Below, piece after piece: positions 1 through 7,604 of a DNA stretch of 7,628 bases; the first letter of the stretch is position 1, and each line of letters opens with the position of its first letter. Below the pieces are notes generated by a model, which was given only the letters and a program-made list of their open reading frames with translations, did not search any database and was not told the DNA's origin. The stretch comes from an uncultured Bacteroides sp. Its GTDB lineage: Bacteria > Bacteroidota > Bacteroidia > Bacteroidales > Bacteroidaceae. The translations under genes and the position numbers were made by a program. Location of the stretch: positions 1 to 7,628 of the forward strand of contig NZ_CAJULN010000071.1 in NCBI RefSeq assembly GCF_910586915.1. The letters run 5' to 3'.

Positions 1-714
1 ATCTATTTCGGGAATCAGCGTCATGTGATGCTGCTTGCAGAAAGCCACCAACTCTTTGGCTTCCTCCAATGTGTAATATTTGCCGGGCATACGGGTGGTG
101 TTCACGCTGTCGTTGAGCATCGGGAATATCTTGCTTTCCAAGCGCCAGGACTGGTTCTCGGTGAGGTGCCAGTGGAAGACGTTGATTTTGAATTTGGCAA
201 GCACGGTGATTTCACGTTTGAGCTCTTCCAACGAGATGTAGCTGCGCCCTACGTCCTGCATGAATCCACGGACACGGAAGGCGGGCCAGTCGGTGATTTC
301 AGCTCCCCGAATCGCTGTCCTGGCGCCGCTTTTCTCTGCCAGTTGCCTCAAAGTCTGCATAGCCCAGTAGACGCCACGTTCGGTCACAGCCTCTACGGTT
401 ATCCGTTTTTTGGTTACACTCAGCCGGTAGGCTTCGTCTTGGTTCATGGGTATTCCGGGAAGAGAAGGCAGCAGCTTCACCTCAATGACGGCGGTTGCTT
501 CCGGAGAGACGGTTCCTCCCATCTCAGAAACAAAAACTTCCCACTCCTGCTGAAGCACAGGAGTAGAAAGTTGCAGTTTATTCACTCGAAAGTTGATGTG
601 GGAGGGGGTAAACTTTTGTGGTTGGGGGAGCAGGTGATAATCACCTGCTTTTACCACTGAGATTGTGTATAAGTTAATTATAAAATATACAAACAGTATG
701 AGTTTATGTTTCAT
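1..714 (-). CDS. GH20 beta-N-acetylhexosaminidase, N-terminal 238 residues; 3' end runs off the window
   Basis: Exo-acting enzyme that removes terminal beta-linked GlcNAc or GalNAc from host glycans, here probably after sialic acid has been taken off. The frame is open from ATG at 714 down to base 1 with no stop, so the gene is partial. A signal peptide covers about residues 1-23 (hydrophobic LILFVYFIINLY, likely cut after VVKA). The GH20 N-terminal alpha/beta domain spans about 25-140 and starts with the family-typical LLPQPQKF (28-35). The catalytic barrel begins near 145 with FRVRGFMQDVGR (146-157), in which R149 fits the family's substrate-binding arginine. HWHLTENQSWRLE (181-193) and IPEID (234-238) are further GH20 motifs. 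The catalytic Asp-Glu pair lies beyond the window edge. TENQ replaces the commoner TDDQ. The start lies 24 bases after the sialidase stop, so the two genes are probably co-transcribed. Family assignment is firm; the exact linkage is unknown. Confidence 0.95.
   Translation of the reverse strand, partial: MKHKLILFVYFIINLYTISVVKAGDYHLLPQPQKFTPSHINFRVNKLQLSTPVLQQEWEVFVSEMGGTVSPEATAVIEVKLLPSLPGIPMNQDEAYRLSVTKKRITVEAVTERGVYWAMQTLRQLAEKSGARTAIRGAEITDWPAFRVRGFMQDVGRSYISLEELKREITVLAKFKINVFHWHLTENQSWRLESKIFPMLNDSVNTTRMPGKYYTLEEAKELVAFCKQHHMTLIPEID
629..649. repeat. 21-base perfect palindrome inside the hexosaminidase gene
   Basis: Two 10-base arms, AGCAGGTGAT and ATCACCTGCT, flank a single central base. 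The palindrome lies 65-85 bases downstream of the hexosaminidase ATG and covers the codons around the predicted signal peptidase site (AGDYHLL). In mRNA it could fold as a 9-bp stem with a UUA loop. It could instead be an operator-like DNA site or a chance product of coding sequence. The symmetry is seen directly; no function is shown. Confidence 0.6.
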
Positions 715-738
715 GATTACGGGTCGTATCTAATAGGT

Positions 739-2379
739 CTATTGTATGATATCCTTTAGCCGGACAGCCTGGAAAGTCATGTGGGCGACACTACTTTCAT
801 ACAGTATGCCGACCGTCTCTTTATCAATCATGGTCAGGCAGGAATAGCCCCATCCTTCGCCCTCGTCCAACATCACCTGATGTTCGGGCAGCCATGTGAC
901 GCCTCCGTCCAGGCTCGCCTTGATGGTAATATGGTTGCGGCCTTTTACCGTATTCGGATTGGAGAAGAGAAGAATGTCCTTACCCAATGCATTGTCTTTC
1001 GCTTTAACGTTAATCAGGCTCGCCATACAAACCGGCTCCTGCAAGGCTTTGCGCGAAGAGGAGTGTTCGGTCCAGGTATTGCCCAAATCCTTAGTGGTAG
1101 CCACCGCACGGCTTCCGCCACGGTTGTCTCTCATGTTGAGCATCAACACACCCGGCTCGACTTCCGCCACCTGTGCTTCGGTCGTATTGGTGCGTGCATA
1201 GTTGTGTATTGTCCATGTTTCGCCGCGGTCTTTGCTATACATCACTCCCGCATTCGGAACACGGGTAGCGTCGATAAACTGAATCGGGAATACCAGTGTA
1301 CCGTCCTGCATGGTGATGCCGCGTCCCGGGCCTTGCAGAAGGAAATACCAGGAGGGGTCTTTCACCTGTTCTGTGATATTGATAGGTTCCGACCATGTTT
1401 TACCGTCGTCCGTACTCTTGGCAAGCACCAACTGAGCGGTGTGGTTCATATCCATTCCCGGATGAGAGCTCCACCAGGCACGCTGGTTGCCCATTCCGTG
1501 CGTCCATGCGGCTATCACCCATATTGTATTGGTTTCCGTATCGACCAAAATAGAGGGGTCTCCTACCCCGTTCTGTGCCGAAGGCAATCCTCCTGTTTCG
1601 CCGAAAGAGAGGGGCAGACGCATCTTTTCCCAGGTCTTTCCTCCGTCGGTGCTGCGGCTCAAACCGATATTGACACGTTCCTGCAAATCGGCACTGTTGT
1701 TATAACGCACGTCATATACGCCCAGCAATGTTCCCTTATTGGTAGTGACCAGTCCCGGAATACGGAAGGCAGCCGAACCGTCGTCACCGGCATGGCGTAC
1801 GCCCACTCCTACCCTATGCACTATATTTTCCGGTGAAACCGTATGCATAAGTGCCGGCTTGCCATCTACTGTGACCGTGGCAATCTCTGCCGTCACTTTG
1901 CTCAGCAACGAAGTTCCCGGCTTCATCTGCAAACTGACCCAAAAGTAGTTGATTCCGGGAAACAGTTTCTGATTGGCCTTCAGTGCGACTTTCTGCTTCG
2001 GGCTGTTCACTTGCGCCTTATTTATCGAGTAAGAAGGATTGGCAGCCAATGTCTTTCCCGGCGTATGACTGGATATATAGGATACGGGAGCAAAGAAATT
2101 CTTACCGTAATTCTGACGGGCTTCCGTACCACTGTAATATAACTTAACCGATTTGATGTCTGACAAATTCACCTCTTTGCCAAAGTTTAGAACCACTTCG
2201 TCCAAGTTCTGACTCTCTTTTGCGTTCATACGCAACATAAACAACACATTGTCTTGCCGTTCAATCAAAACAGGAATCTGAGTTTCACGTACAAATACTG
2301 TATCCGATGCAGTAGCCTGCAAGGTTCCGCAGACACTTAAAAAAAGGATAGAGGATAATAAAAGTAGTTTTCGTTTCAT
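739..2379 (-). CDS. nanH: GH33 exo-alpha-sialidase (neuraminidase), secreted
   Basis: Hydrolyses terminal alpha-linked sialic acid from glycoproteins, mucins or glycolipids at the cell surface or in the periplasm. The product is 546 residues, close to the roughly 544 of other Bacteroides NanH proteins. A signal peptide covers about 1-24 (LLLLSSILFLSVC, likely cut at ATA/SD). Cys17 leaves a weak lipoprotein alternative. An N-terminal beta-sandwich of the BNR-associated type spans about 25-185, and the six-bladed propeller follows. FRIP is at 205-208. The arginine triad is probably R206, R417 and R481. D231 fits the acid/base, and Y526 (ILYES) with E401 fits the nucleophile pair. Five Asp boxes begin at S243, S322, S382, T429 and S489, each matching [ST]-x-D-x-G-x-T-W. 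The start at ATG 2379 is preferred over GTG 2430 because the promoter lies between them and only this start leaves a clean signal peptide. GH20 follows after 24 bases. Confidence 0.97.
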   Translation of the reverse strand: MKRKLLLLSSILFLSVCGTLQATASDTVFVRETQIPVLIERQDNVLFMLRMNAKESQNLDEVVLNFGKEVNLSDIKSVKLYYSGTEARQNYGKNFFAPVSYISSHTPGKTLAANPSYSINKAQVNSPKQKVALKANQKLFPGINYFWVSLQMKPGTSLLSKVTAEIATVTVDGKPALMHTVSPENIVHRVGVGVRHAGDDGSAAFRIPGLVTTNKGTLLGVYDVRYNNSADLQERVNIGLSRSTDGGKTWEKMRLPLSFGETGGLPSAQNGVGDPSILVDTETNTIWVIAAWTHGMGNQRAWWSSHPGMDMNHTAQLVLAKSTDDGKTWSEPINITEQVKDPSWYFLLQGPGRGITMQDGTLVFPIQFIDATRVPNAGVMYSKDRGETWTIHNYARTNTTEAQVAEVEPGVLMLNMRDNRGGSRAVATTKDLGNTWTEHSSSRKALQEPVCMASLINVKAKDNALGKDILLFSNPNTVKGRNHITIKASLDGGVTWLPEHQVMLDEGEGWGYSCLTMIDKETVGILYESSVAHMTFQAVRLKDIIQ

Positions 2380-2401
2380 GGTATTACTAATTGTTTGGGT
2401 G

Positions 2402-2433
2402 CAAAGATATAAATTCATCATATTACTCACAAA
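2402..2433 (-). promoter_or_regulatory. Bacteroides-type promoter of the sialidase-hexosaminidase unit
   Basis: On the minus strand, TTTG (2433-2430) is followed by a 20-base spacer and then TATCTTTG (2409-2402). This matches the known Bacteroides consensus of a -33 TTTG and a -7 TAnnTTTG exactly, at the expected spacing. Transcription would start a few bases downstream, around 2398-2393, giving a leader of about 15-20 bases before ATG 2379. The leader has no strong Shine-Dalgarno sequence, which is usual in this phylum. The site lets the sialidase and hexosaminidase be expressed independently of susCD. Confidence 0.82.
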
Positions 2434-2516
2434 TAATTAAATATTTTATTATATAAGGAGTTATTAATAAATATGACTTTAGTTCTTGGGTAGAAGTAAA
2501 AACAAATATTTCATAA

Positions 2517-2553
2517 CTACTGGTTTTAAAAGAATGAGTCTACTTTAAAAGAA
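2517..2553 (+). repeat. Imperfect direct repeat beside the inverted repeat
   Basis: CTACTGGTTTTAAAAGAA (2517-2534) and CTACTTTAAAAGAA (2540-2553) differ only by a 4-base insertion. A third copy lies in the opposite orientation as CTTTTAAAGTAG (2581-2592). In minus-strand RNA the first-transcribed arm could therefore pair with the perfect partner or, with a 4-base bulge, with the more distal copy. The similarity is seen directly. Low sequence complexity (TTTTAAAA) makes part of it expected by chance. Confidence 0.5.
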
Positions 2554-2597
2554 ACGGTTCCTTTCGGAAATCATTTATGACTTTTAAAGTAGACTCA
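2535..2597 (-). terminator. 17-bp perfect inverted repeat after susD; candidate terminator or attenuator
   Basis: TGAGTCTACTTTAAAAG (2535-2551) is exactly complementary to the sequence at 2581-2597, with a 29-base spacer. The spacer holds a small inner hairpin (2558-2569), which in minus-strand RNA reads UUCC-GAAA-GGAA. The minus strand continues directly after the stem with TTCTTTTAAAACC, a U-rich tail found only on that side. This suits termination or 3'-end formation of the susCD transcript, 36 bases past the susD stop. The AT-rich stem and long loop are unusual for a classical intrinsic terminator. An RNA-stability element, an attenuator or a small MITE-like insertion are alternatives. 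The rest of the 254-base gap between susD and the sialidase gene is AT-rich; apart from the promoter and the direct repeat I see no gene in it. Confidence 0.55.
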
Positions 2598-2633
2598 AAT
2601 GTTGTTAACTATAAAAACTTACAATCCTGACAG

Positions 2634-4214
2634 CTATTCTTCCTTTTCCTGTTCATAGCCCGGAGTCTGTTTCAGCAACGGGTTGATATTCATTGTGCTG
2701 ACATCCAAAGGCCACAAGAGTTTATGCTTTTCGCTCACACTAATCAACGGAGAAGTAGCCGGATAGTTGCCTGATGCGGAGAATACCAACGAATTGTGAG
2801 AGGCATCCTGCATACGCACCACGTCAAACCACCGTTTGCCTTCCCATACAAATTCCTTGTCGCGTTCGTGCAATATGGCCAGCTCGTTTTCCTCGAAACT
2901 TCCATTTGTGTATTCATGTCCGGCGTAGTTGTCGCCATAAGCACGCTTGCGTACATCGTTGATGTAAGTGCTGCACGATTCACCCAGTCCGTTGGCAACC
3001 TCGGCCATCATCAGCAGAGCATCTGCATAGCGATATACGATGACATCTGCATCATAAATACGGTTGTTGTTTGAATTAATCGAGCCGATACCTTTCTTCA
3101 TCACGCATCCGAAACTTGAAGCATCTTTGTCTTCCTGGGTGTAGTACTCCAGGAATGTCGCATCACGGCGAGTATCCTTTTCATCGTAAGTAGACCAGAA
3201 GGCGTGCGTATATTCGTGACGGAATACACCACCGGTTCCTTTCAGATTCAATGTATCGGTTGCTATCCGTTCGCCGTCGCGTCCAAACACCTGTCCGATA
3301 AATACCGCATCCTGATACAAGAACATTTTTCCCCAGTTGGTTGCTTCGCCATCTGCAAAGTGTATTGTGAAAATTACCTCCTTGTTGTTGCGGTTGGAAG
3401 TACTGAATATATCCTCGTAATCCGACAACAATTCAAATTTGCCTATAACCTGGTTCAAGGCAGACTGAGCCACTTTCAAGTCGGCAGCTCCGGTAGCCGT
3501 ATGTCCGTTGATGGTCACTTTGGCAGACCACATATAAATTTCGGCTTTCAGCATCAGCGTAGCAGCCTTAGACCACATCGTTTTATCGTAATTGTTGGCT
3601 ATCGTGACATCCGAGTAATTATTCTCAGACTTGGCAATATCACTCTTTATGAATTCGAGAGTAGCTTCGGGCGTAGCGCGTTCCACATAAAACTTATCGG
3701 CCGTCACCTTGCCATTAAGCAATTCCACTTCGGTTACGATAGGCACACCGCCGTAGGTCTTGTAGAGCATGAAATAATAGAGTGCTCTCAATCCGTAGGC
3801 CTGACCCAGATAATGTTTCCGCTTTGTCTCGTCCAAAAAGCTGCACTCATTCTCCACTTTCTGAATGAAATGGTTTGTCTGCATGATTGCAGAATAAATG
3901 CCGTACCAGTTGCTGATTCCCGGTTTGTCCTGGTCGATTACGTTTGAACGCAAGTTTGCATAATCCAGACTGGTATTCTCGGATGAAGTTCCTACGCGCT
4001 GTGTACCGCCGCGCACCTCTCCCAAGACATAGAACATATCATAATAGTTTCTCAGTTGAAAATGCATACCTGTCATATATCCACTCACCTGCGCTTCGTT
4101 GTTCCAGTAGTTTCCGCTTCCGAAATAATCTTCGGGAGACAGGTCCAAAGCATCGCACGATGTGTAAAGGACAGTAGATATAAATAAAGAAATGATGTAT
4201 ATTATTTTTTTCAT
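2634..4214 (-). CDS. SusD/RagB-family outer-membrane glycan-binding lipoprotein
   Basis: Surface lipoprotein that caps its SusC partner and binds the glycan or sialic acid before import. The product is 526 residues, normal for the family. Its signal peptide ends in a lipobox, LYTSC, with Cys20 as the lipidated residue. The N-terminal SusD-like region spans about 21-230. It contains GQAYGLRALYYFMLYKTYGG (137-156) in the TPR-like scaffold, followed by VPIV. The C-terminal RagB/SusD region includes YRYADALLMMAEVANGLG (394-411), ERDKEFVWEGKRWFDVVRM (450-468) and the closing NPLLKQTPGY (511-520), all typical of the family. It starts 19 bases after the transporter stop, so the pair forms one transcription unit. 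Beside a sialidase it is a candidate NanU (sialic acid-binding SusD homologue). I cannot confirm that from motifs, so no symbol is given. Ligand-contacting residues in this family are too variable to predict. Confidence 0.97.
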   Translation of the reverse strand: MKKIIYIISLFISTVLYTSCDALDLSPEDYFGSGNYWNNEAQVSGYMTGMHFQLRNYYDMFYVLGEVRGGTQRVGTSSENTSLDYANLRSNVIDQDKPGISNWYGIYSAIMQTNHFIQKVENECSFLDETKRKHYLGQAYGLRALYYFMLYKTYGGVPIVTEVELLNGKVTADKFYVERATPEATLEFIKSDIAKSENNYSDVTIANNYDKTMWSKAATLMLKAEIYMWSAKVTINGHTATGAADLKVAQSALNQVIGKFELLSDYEDIFSTSNRNNKEVIFTIHFADGEATNWGKMFLYQDAVFIGQVFGRDGERIATDTLNLKGTGGVFRHEYTHAFWSTYDEKDTRRDATFLEYYTQEDKDASSFGCVMKKGIGSINSNNNRIYDADVIVYRYADALLMMAEVANGLGESCSTYINDVRKRAYGDNYAGHEYTNGSFEENELAILHERDKEFVWEGKRWFDVVRMQDASHNSLVFSASGNYPATSPLISVSEKHKLLWPLDVSTMNINPLLKQTPGYEQEKEE

Positions 4215-4233
4215 AATCTGTCTTTTTTATGTG

Positions 4234-7200
4234 TTAGAAAGAAACGTTTATACCAAAAATCACTGTACGAGGCAATGGATAACCACCGTTGTTGTCCGCC
4301 TTTTCGGGTGAGAACAAATGTTTCGCTTCTGTCAGATAACCCAAGTTTTGTCCTGTTACGGAGAATTCCACATTGCTTAACTTAGCCTTTTGCGCCAAAA
4401 TCGACGGCAAGCGGTAAGTAAGCGACAATTCGCGGAAGGCCAGGTAGTTGCCATTGTACACAAACATGGAAGAGCTGCGGCAATAGTTTCTTTTACCCAA
4501 CTGGTCTGCCCAAACATAAGTCGGATATTTAGCGTTCGGGTTTTCGGGCGTCCAGGTGTCTTTCGTTTCCTGGATGGTGTTGTATGTACCTTGTGCACAC
4601 GACATAATCCACATTGTCTTCCAGTCTACCGCCTTGAATCCCAAAGCATAGTCGAAACGTGCCGACAAGGTGAGGTCTTTCCAGCTCACGGTAGTGTTGA
4701 TACCGCCTGTCCACTTCGGCACGGTGTTTCCTACCTTTACCATATCGTAGTTGTCGATAACTCCGTCGCCGTTGACATCTTTCCATTTCACATCACCCGG
4801 CTGAATGGGCAACGCATTTGCTTTCTGACTGTCCGACAATTTGTTGTAGCCCTCGGCTCCGCCATACAAAGGACGGCCGGTAGAACCGTTGTTACCCGAA
4901 GTGATGTCAATCAATCCTGCCGGAATCTCATCCTGCGATTTATAGAGGCCTTCGGCGATAAACATATACAAGTCGCCCGGGCGTTGTCCTTCCTGATAGC
5001 CTCCGACCCACATTTTCGCATCGCCATTGCCGGTATATACCTGATAGGCATTCTGACGGTTGCGGTCGAGTCCGTTGTCGGGCAAAGCCACTACCTTGTT
5101 TCTGTTCAATGCACCGTTCCAGTTCAGATTCCATTTCCAGTCTTTCCGGTCGAGTAAACGGAAAGCCAGTTCGAACTCGAATCCCTGATTCTGGAATTTA
5201 CCGTTGTTGGACACTACGGTGCCGATACCCGAAGTAGAGGGTACTGTGATATTGGCATATTTGTCGCTCGTCAAACGGTTGTAATAAGTAAGGTTGGCAT
5301 TGATGCGGTTTTCGAAGAAGCCCAAATCGAGACCTACTTCAAAGGTTCTGGATTTCTCCCACATCAGATACGGATTAGGGATGCTTCCCAAGAGGAATCC
5401 GGTAACACCGTTATATTTGTATCCGTTGTAAGAACCCTGTACGGTGTAATTGCCTACAAAATTCTTGTTGACGTTACCGTTGAGACCGAAACTTGCGCGC
5501 AGTTTACCGAATGAAAGTATATCGCTTGTGTTTGTCATGAACTCTTCCTTGCCGAACACCCATCCGGCAGACACACCGGGGAATACACCCCAGCGGTTTT
5601 CCTTAGCCAATTTTGAGTATCCGTCTTTGCGGAGGACGAGCGACAAGAGGTATTTCGACTGATAGTCGTAGTTCACACGTCCGAAGAAAGACATGATGCG
5701 CTGGCGTGAGTGCCAGGAGTCGATGGAACGTTTACCTTCTTCTTTTGAGGTGTATTCCAAGTCCATAAAGTCGTCGGTAGGAGCGCCCGAACCGGATGCG
5801 CTGAAACCTTTGTTGTAAGAATCGTAATATTCGAAACCTACCATCGCATCGAGATAATGGTCTTTGTTAATCTGATAATTGTAATTCAATACAGCATTAT
5901 AGGTCTGGTCCAATGTACGGTCGTAGTAAGCGGAAGTACTGCGCGACGTCACCATGTTTCCGGGAGAACTTAAATAGTCTTTATTGAAATTTTCGTCCTT
6001 TTCTTCCTGATAGTACCAGATTGCACCCAATTTCAATGACAGTCCTTTCATGAAATCGATGGTGAACGACTGGTTCATTGTAAACTTATCGGTATTCTGG
6101 TCGCGGACGAATTTGTCAAAATTGTATTGTTGGTTACCGTCGCCCGAGTTGGGACCCAGCAACATCTCTCCATCCGCATTGTAGCCACGGAATGTAGGCG
6201 GCAACGACAAGCAGCGCGAGAAGTAGTTGGCTTCTGCCGTCTGCGTGGCAGGAAGGCCATTCCAGGTAGCATCGGCAAAACTGAAGCTGGAGTTGGAAGT
6301 AAGCCATTCTTTCAGTTTATAATCGGCATTGAGGGTGAAAGTGATACGCTTGTACCAGTTGCCGTAGGCCGTACCGTCGCTCTTGTTGTAGCCCAATCCG
6401 GCATAATAGTTTCCTTTGTCGTTGCCACCGCTTACGCTCAGGTTGTAATCCTGAGAGAATGCGGGAGTCTGCACGTTGAAGTCGGCAATGTCGGTATTCT
6501 TATAGATAAGTTTATCGCCATACACGGGGTCAATCATTGTCTGCCAGCCCTGGTTGAGCAGAAACGCCAGGTTGTCGGCATATTTCATCGTACTCCAGAC
6601 AGCAGCACTGTTTTTGTTTCCATCCAAAGGAGTCACTCCGTCGCTTGCAAAATAGGCGTTACCCGTACCGTAAGGAGTGGCAGTTGCCAAACCGCCAAGA
6701 TTAGACCACGACTTCACCGCTTTTCCGTCGGGGTGCTTCATCTCGTCTACGTAGGCATTCTTATATCCCGTACGCATCCAGTAAATATAGTCGCCTGCAT
6801 CAAAGAAGTCATAGGAATCCTTGAAGTAGTTCAAACCGAACTTTGCCTTCAGGTTTACTTCCGCCCGTCCGCTTTTACCGCGTTTGGTGGTGATAAGGAT
6901 TACACCGTCGTTGGCACGGGCACCGTAGATGGCGGTTGCTCCGGCGTCTTTCAGTACTTCCATCGATTCGATATCGTCGGGATTTATGTCGCTCATGGAG
7001 GAGCGCACCTGACCGTCAATCAGAATAAGGGGCGAACCCGAACCGTCGAAGTTGGTACCTCCACGAAGCACCAGCGTCGGAGCGCTGCCCGGATTACCGG
7101 AAGTCTGGCTGACAGACAAACCGGCAACGGCTCCCGACAACGCCTGAGCCGGATTGGAATACAAACCCTGTTTCAGTGTCTCTTCTTTTACTTTGGCAAT

Positions 7201-7560
7201 GGAGTTGGTGACTTTCGTACGTAGCTGCTTGCCGCCATAACCTGTTACAACTACTTCTTCGAGCATCTCGGAATCTTCTTTCATCTGTATCTGCAAAGAA
7301 GTTCTGCCTTTGAGTTCAATGACTTGCTCTTGATATCCGACATACGAAATTTTTATCTTTCCGTTCGGATTCATGTTTAACACAAATTTACCGTCAAGGT
7401 CGGTAATTGTACCATTGGTGGTACCTACTTCGATAACACTCGCACCGATAATAGGCTCGCCTGTCGGGTCATTCACCACACCGGTAATTGTTTTCGTCTG
7501 TGCCATAGCTCCTATAAAACTACATAAACACAGCATCAACAAAAGGATGTTTCTTTTCAT
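4234..7560 (-). CDS. SusC/RagA-family TonB-dependent outer-membrane transporter
   Basis: Energy-coupled 22-strand barrel that imports the ligand caught by the adjacent SusD protein, powered by TonB-ExbBD. The product is 1108 residues, within the usual 950-1150. The signal peptide ends at AMA/QT (20/21). A carboxypeptidase-regulatory-like domain spans about 24-93 (ITGVVNDPTGEPIIGASV, 25-42). The TonB-box region is EEVVVTGYG (101-109). The plug covers about 112-231 and includes LRGG (165-168), PLILIDG (177-183) and ATAIYGARANDGVILITTKR (208-227). The barrel fills the rest and ends in VIFGINVSF with the C-terminal Phe that BAM recognises. A Ca-loop-like DVNGDGVID lies at 928-936. No STN domain precedes the regulatory-like domain, so direct signalling to an ECF anti-sigma factor is unlikely. 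Context suggests a NanO-type sialic acid or sialoglycan importer, by inference only. Confidence 0.97.
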   Translation of the reverse strand: MKRNILLLMLCLCSFIGAMAQTKTITGVVNDPTGEPIIGASVIEVGTTNGTITDLDGKFVLNMNPNGKIKISYVGYQEQVIELKGRTSLQIQMKEDSEMLEEVVVTGYGGKQLRTKVTNSIAKVKEETLKQGLYSNPAQALSGAVAGLSVSQTSGNPGSAPTLVLRGGTNFDGSGSPLILIDGQVRSSMSDINPDDIESMEVLKDAGATAIYGARANDGVILITTKRGKSGRAEVNLKAKFGLNYFKDSYDFFDAGDYIYWMRTGYKNAYVDEMKHPDGKAVKSWSNLGGLATATPYGTGNAYFASDGVTPLDGNKNSAAVWSTMKYADNLAFLLNQGWQTMIDPVYGDKLIYKNTDIADFNVQTPAFSQDYNLSVSGGNDKGNYYAGLGYNKSDGTAYGNWYKRITFTLNADYKLKEWLTSNSSFSFADATWNGLPATQTAEANYFSRCLSLPPTFRGYNADGEMLLGPNSGDGNQQYNFDKFVRDQNTDKFTMNQSFTIDFMKGLSLKLGAIWYYQEEKDENFNKDYLSSPGNMVTSRSTSAYYDRTLDQTYNAVLNYNYQINKDHYLDAMVGFEYYDSYNKGFSASGSGAPTDDFMDLEYTSKEEGKRSIDSWHSRQRIMSFFGRVNYDYQSKYLLSLVLRKDGYSKLAKENRWGVFPGVSAGWVFGKEEFMTNTSDILSFGKLRASFGLNGNVNKNFVGNYTVQGSYNGYKYNGVTGFLLGSIPNPYLMWEKSRTFEVGLDLGFFENRINANLTYYNRLTSDKYANITVPSTSGIGTVVSNNGKFQNQGFEFELAFRLLDRKDWKWNLNWNGALNRNKVVALPDNGLDRNRQNAYQVYTGNGDAKMWVGGYQEGQRPGDLYMFIAEGLYKSQDEIPAGLIDITSGNNGSTGRPLYGGAEGYNKLSDSQKANALPIQPGDVKWKDVNGDGVIDNYDMVKVGNTVPKWTGGINTTVSWKDLTLSARFDYALGFKAVDWKTMWIMSCAQGTYNTIQETKDTWTPENPNAKYPTYVWADQLGKRNYCRSSSMFVYNGNYLAFRELSLTYRLPSILAQKAKLSNVEFSVTGQNLGYLTEAKHLFSPEKADNNGGYPLPRTVIFGINVSF

Positions 7561-7604
7561 AAGTATTACTTTTAATTAAAAAATGAATTTATTTACAATC
7601 TTTA

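Noticed and set aside
25..660. Plus-strand 211-codon open frame
   Set aside because: It is a shadow of the minus-strand GH20 gene, whose translation shows unmistakable family motifs (HWHLTENQ, IPEID). The plus-strand product resembles nothing and has no promoter.
781..1836. Plus-strand 351-codon open frame antisense to the sialidase
   Set aside because: The minus strand encodes five Asp boxes and FRIP across this region. The antisense product is His/Arg/Cys-rich, typical of a shadow frame.
2380..2430. 17-residue N-terminal extension of the sialidase from GTG 2430
   Set aside because: The extension overlaps the promoter elements and would bury the signal peptide behind a polar leader.
2535..2597. 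Inverted repeat as an insertion sequence or MITE
   Set aside because: There is no transposase, and no flanking target duplication beyond a trivial AA on each side. It is kept only as an alternative to a terminator-like element.
4215..4233. Separate promoter or terminator between susC and susD
   Set aside because: The gap is only 19 bases, with no hairpin and no TAnnTTTG element, so it is an ordinary intra-operon junction.
4752..4779. EF-hand-like DVNGDGVID as a sign of a special calcium-dependent function
   Set aside because: This loop recurs in many SusC-family barrels and does not set this protein apart.
4390..5157. Plus-strand 255-codon open frame antisense to the susC barrel
   Set aside because: It shows no domain and no ribosome-binding context, and it is fully explained by the coding strand.
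6127..7224. Plus-strand 365-codon open frame antisense to susC
   Set aside because: It overlaps the highly conserved plug and early barrel of SusC. It has no recognisable domain, and long antisense frames are common opposite such genes.
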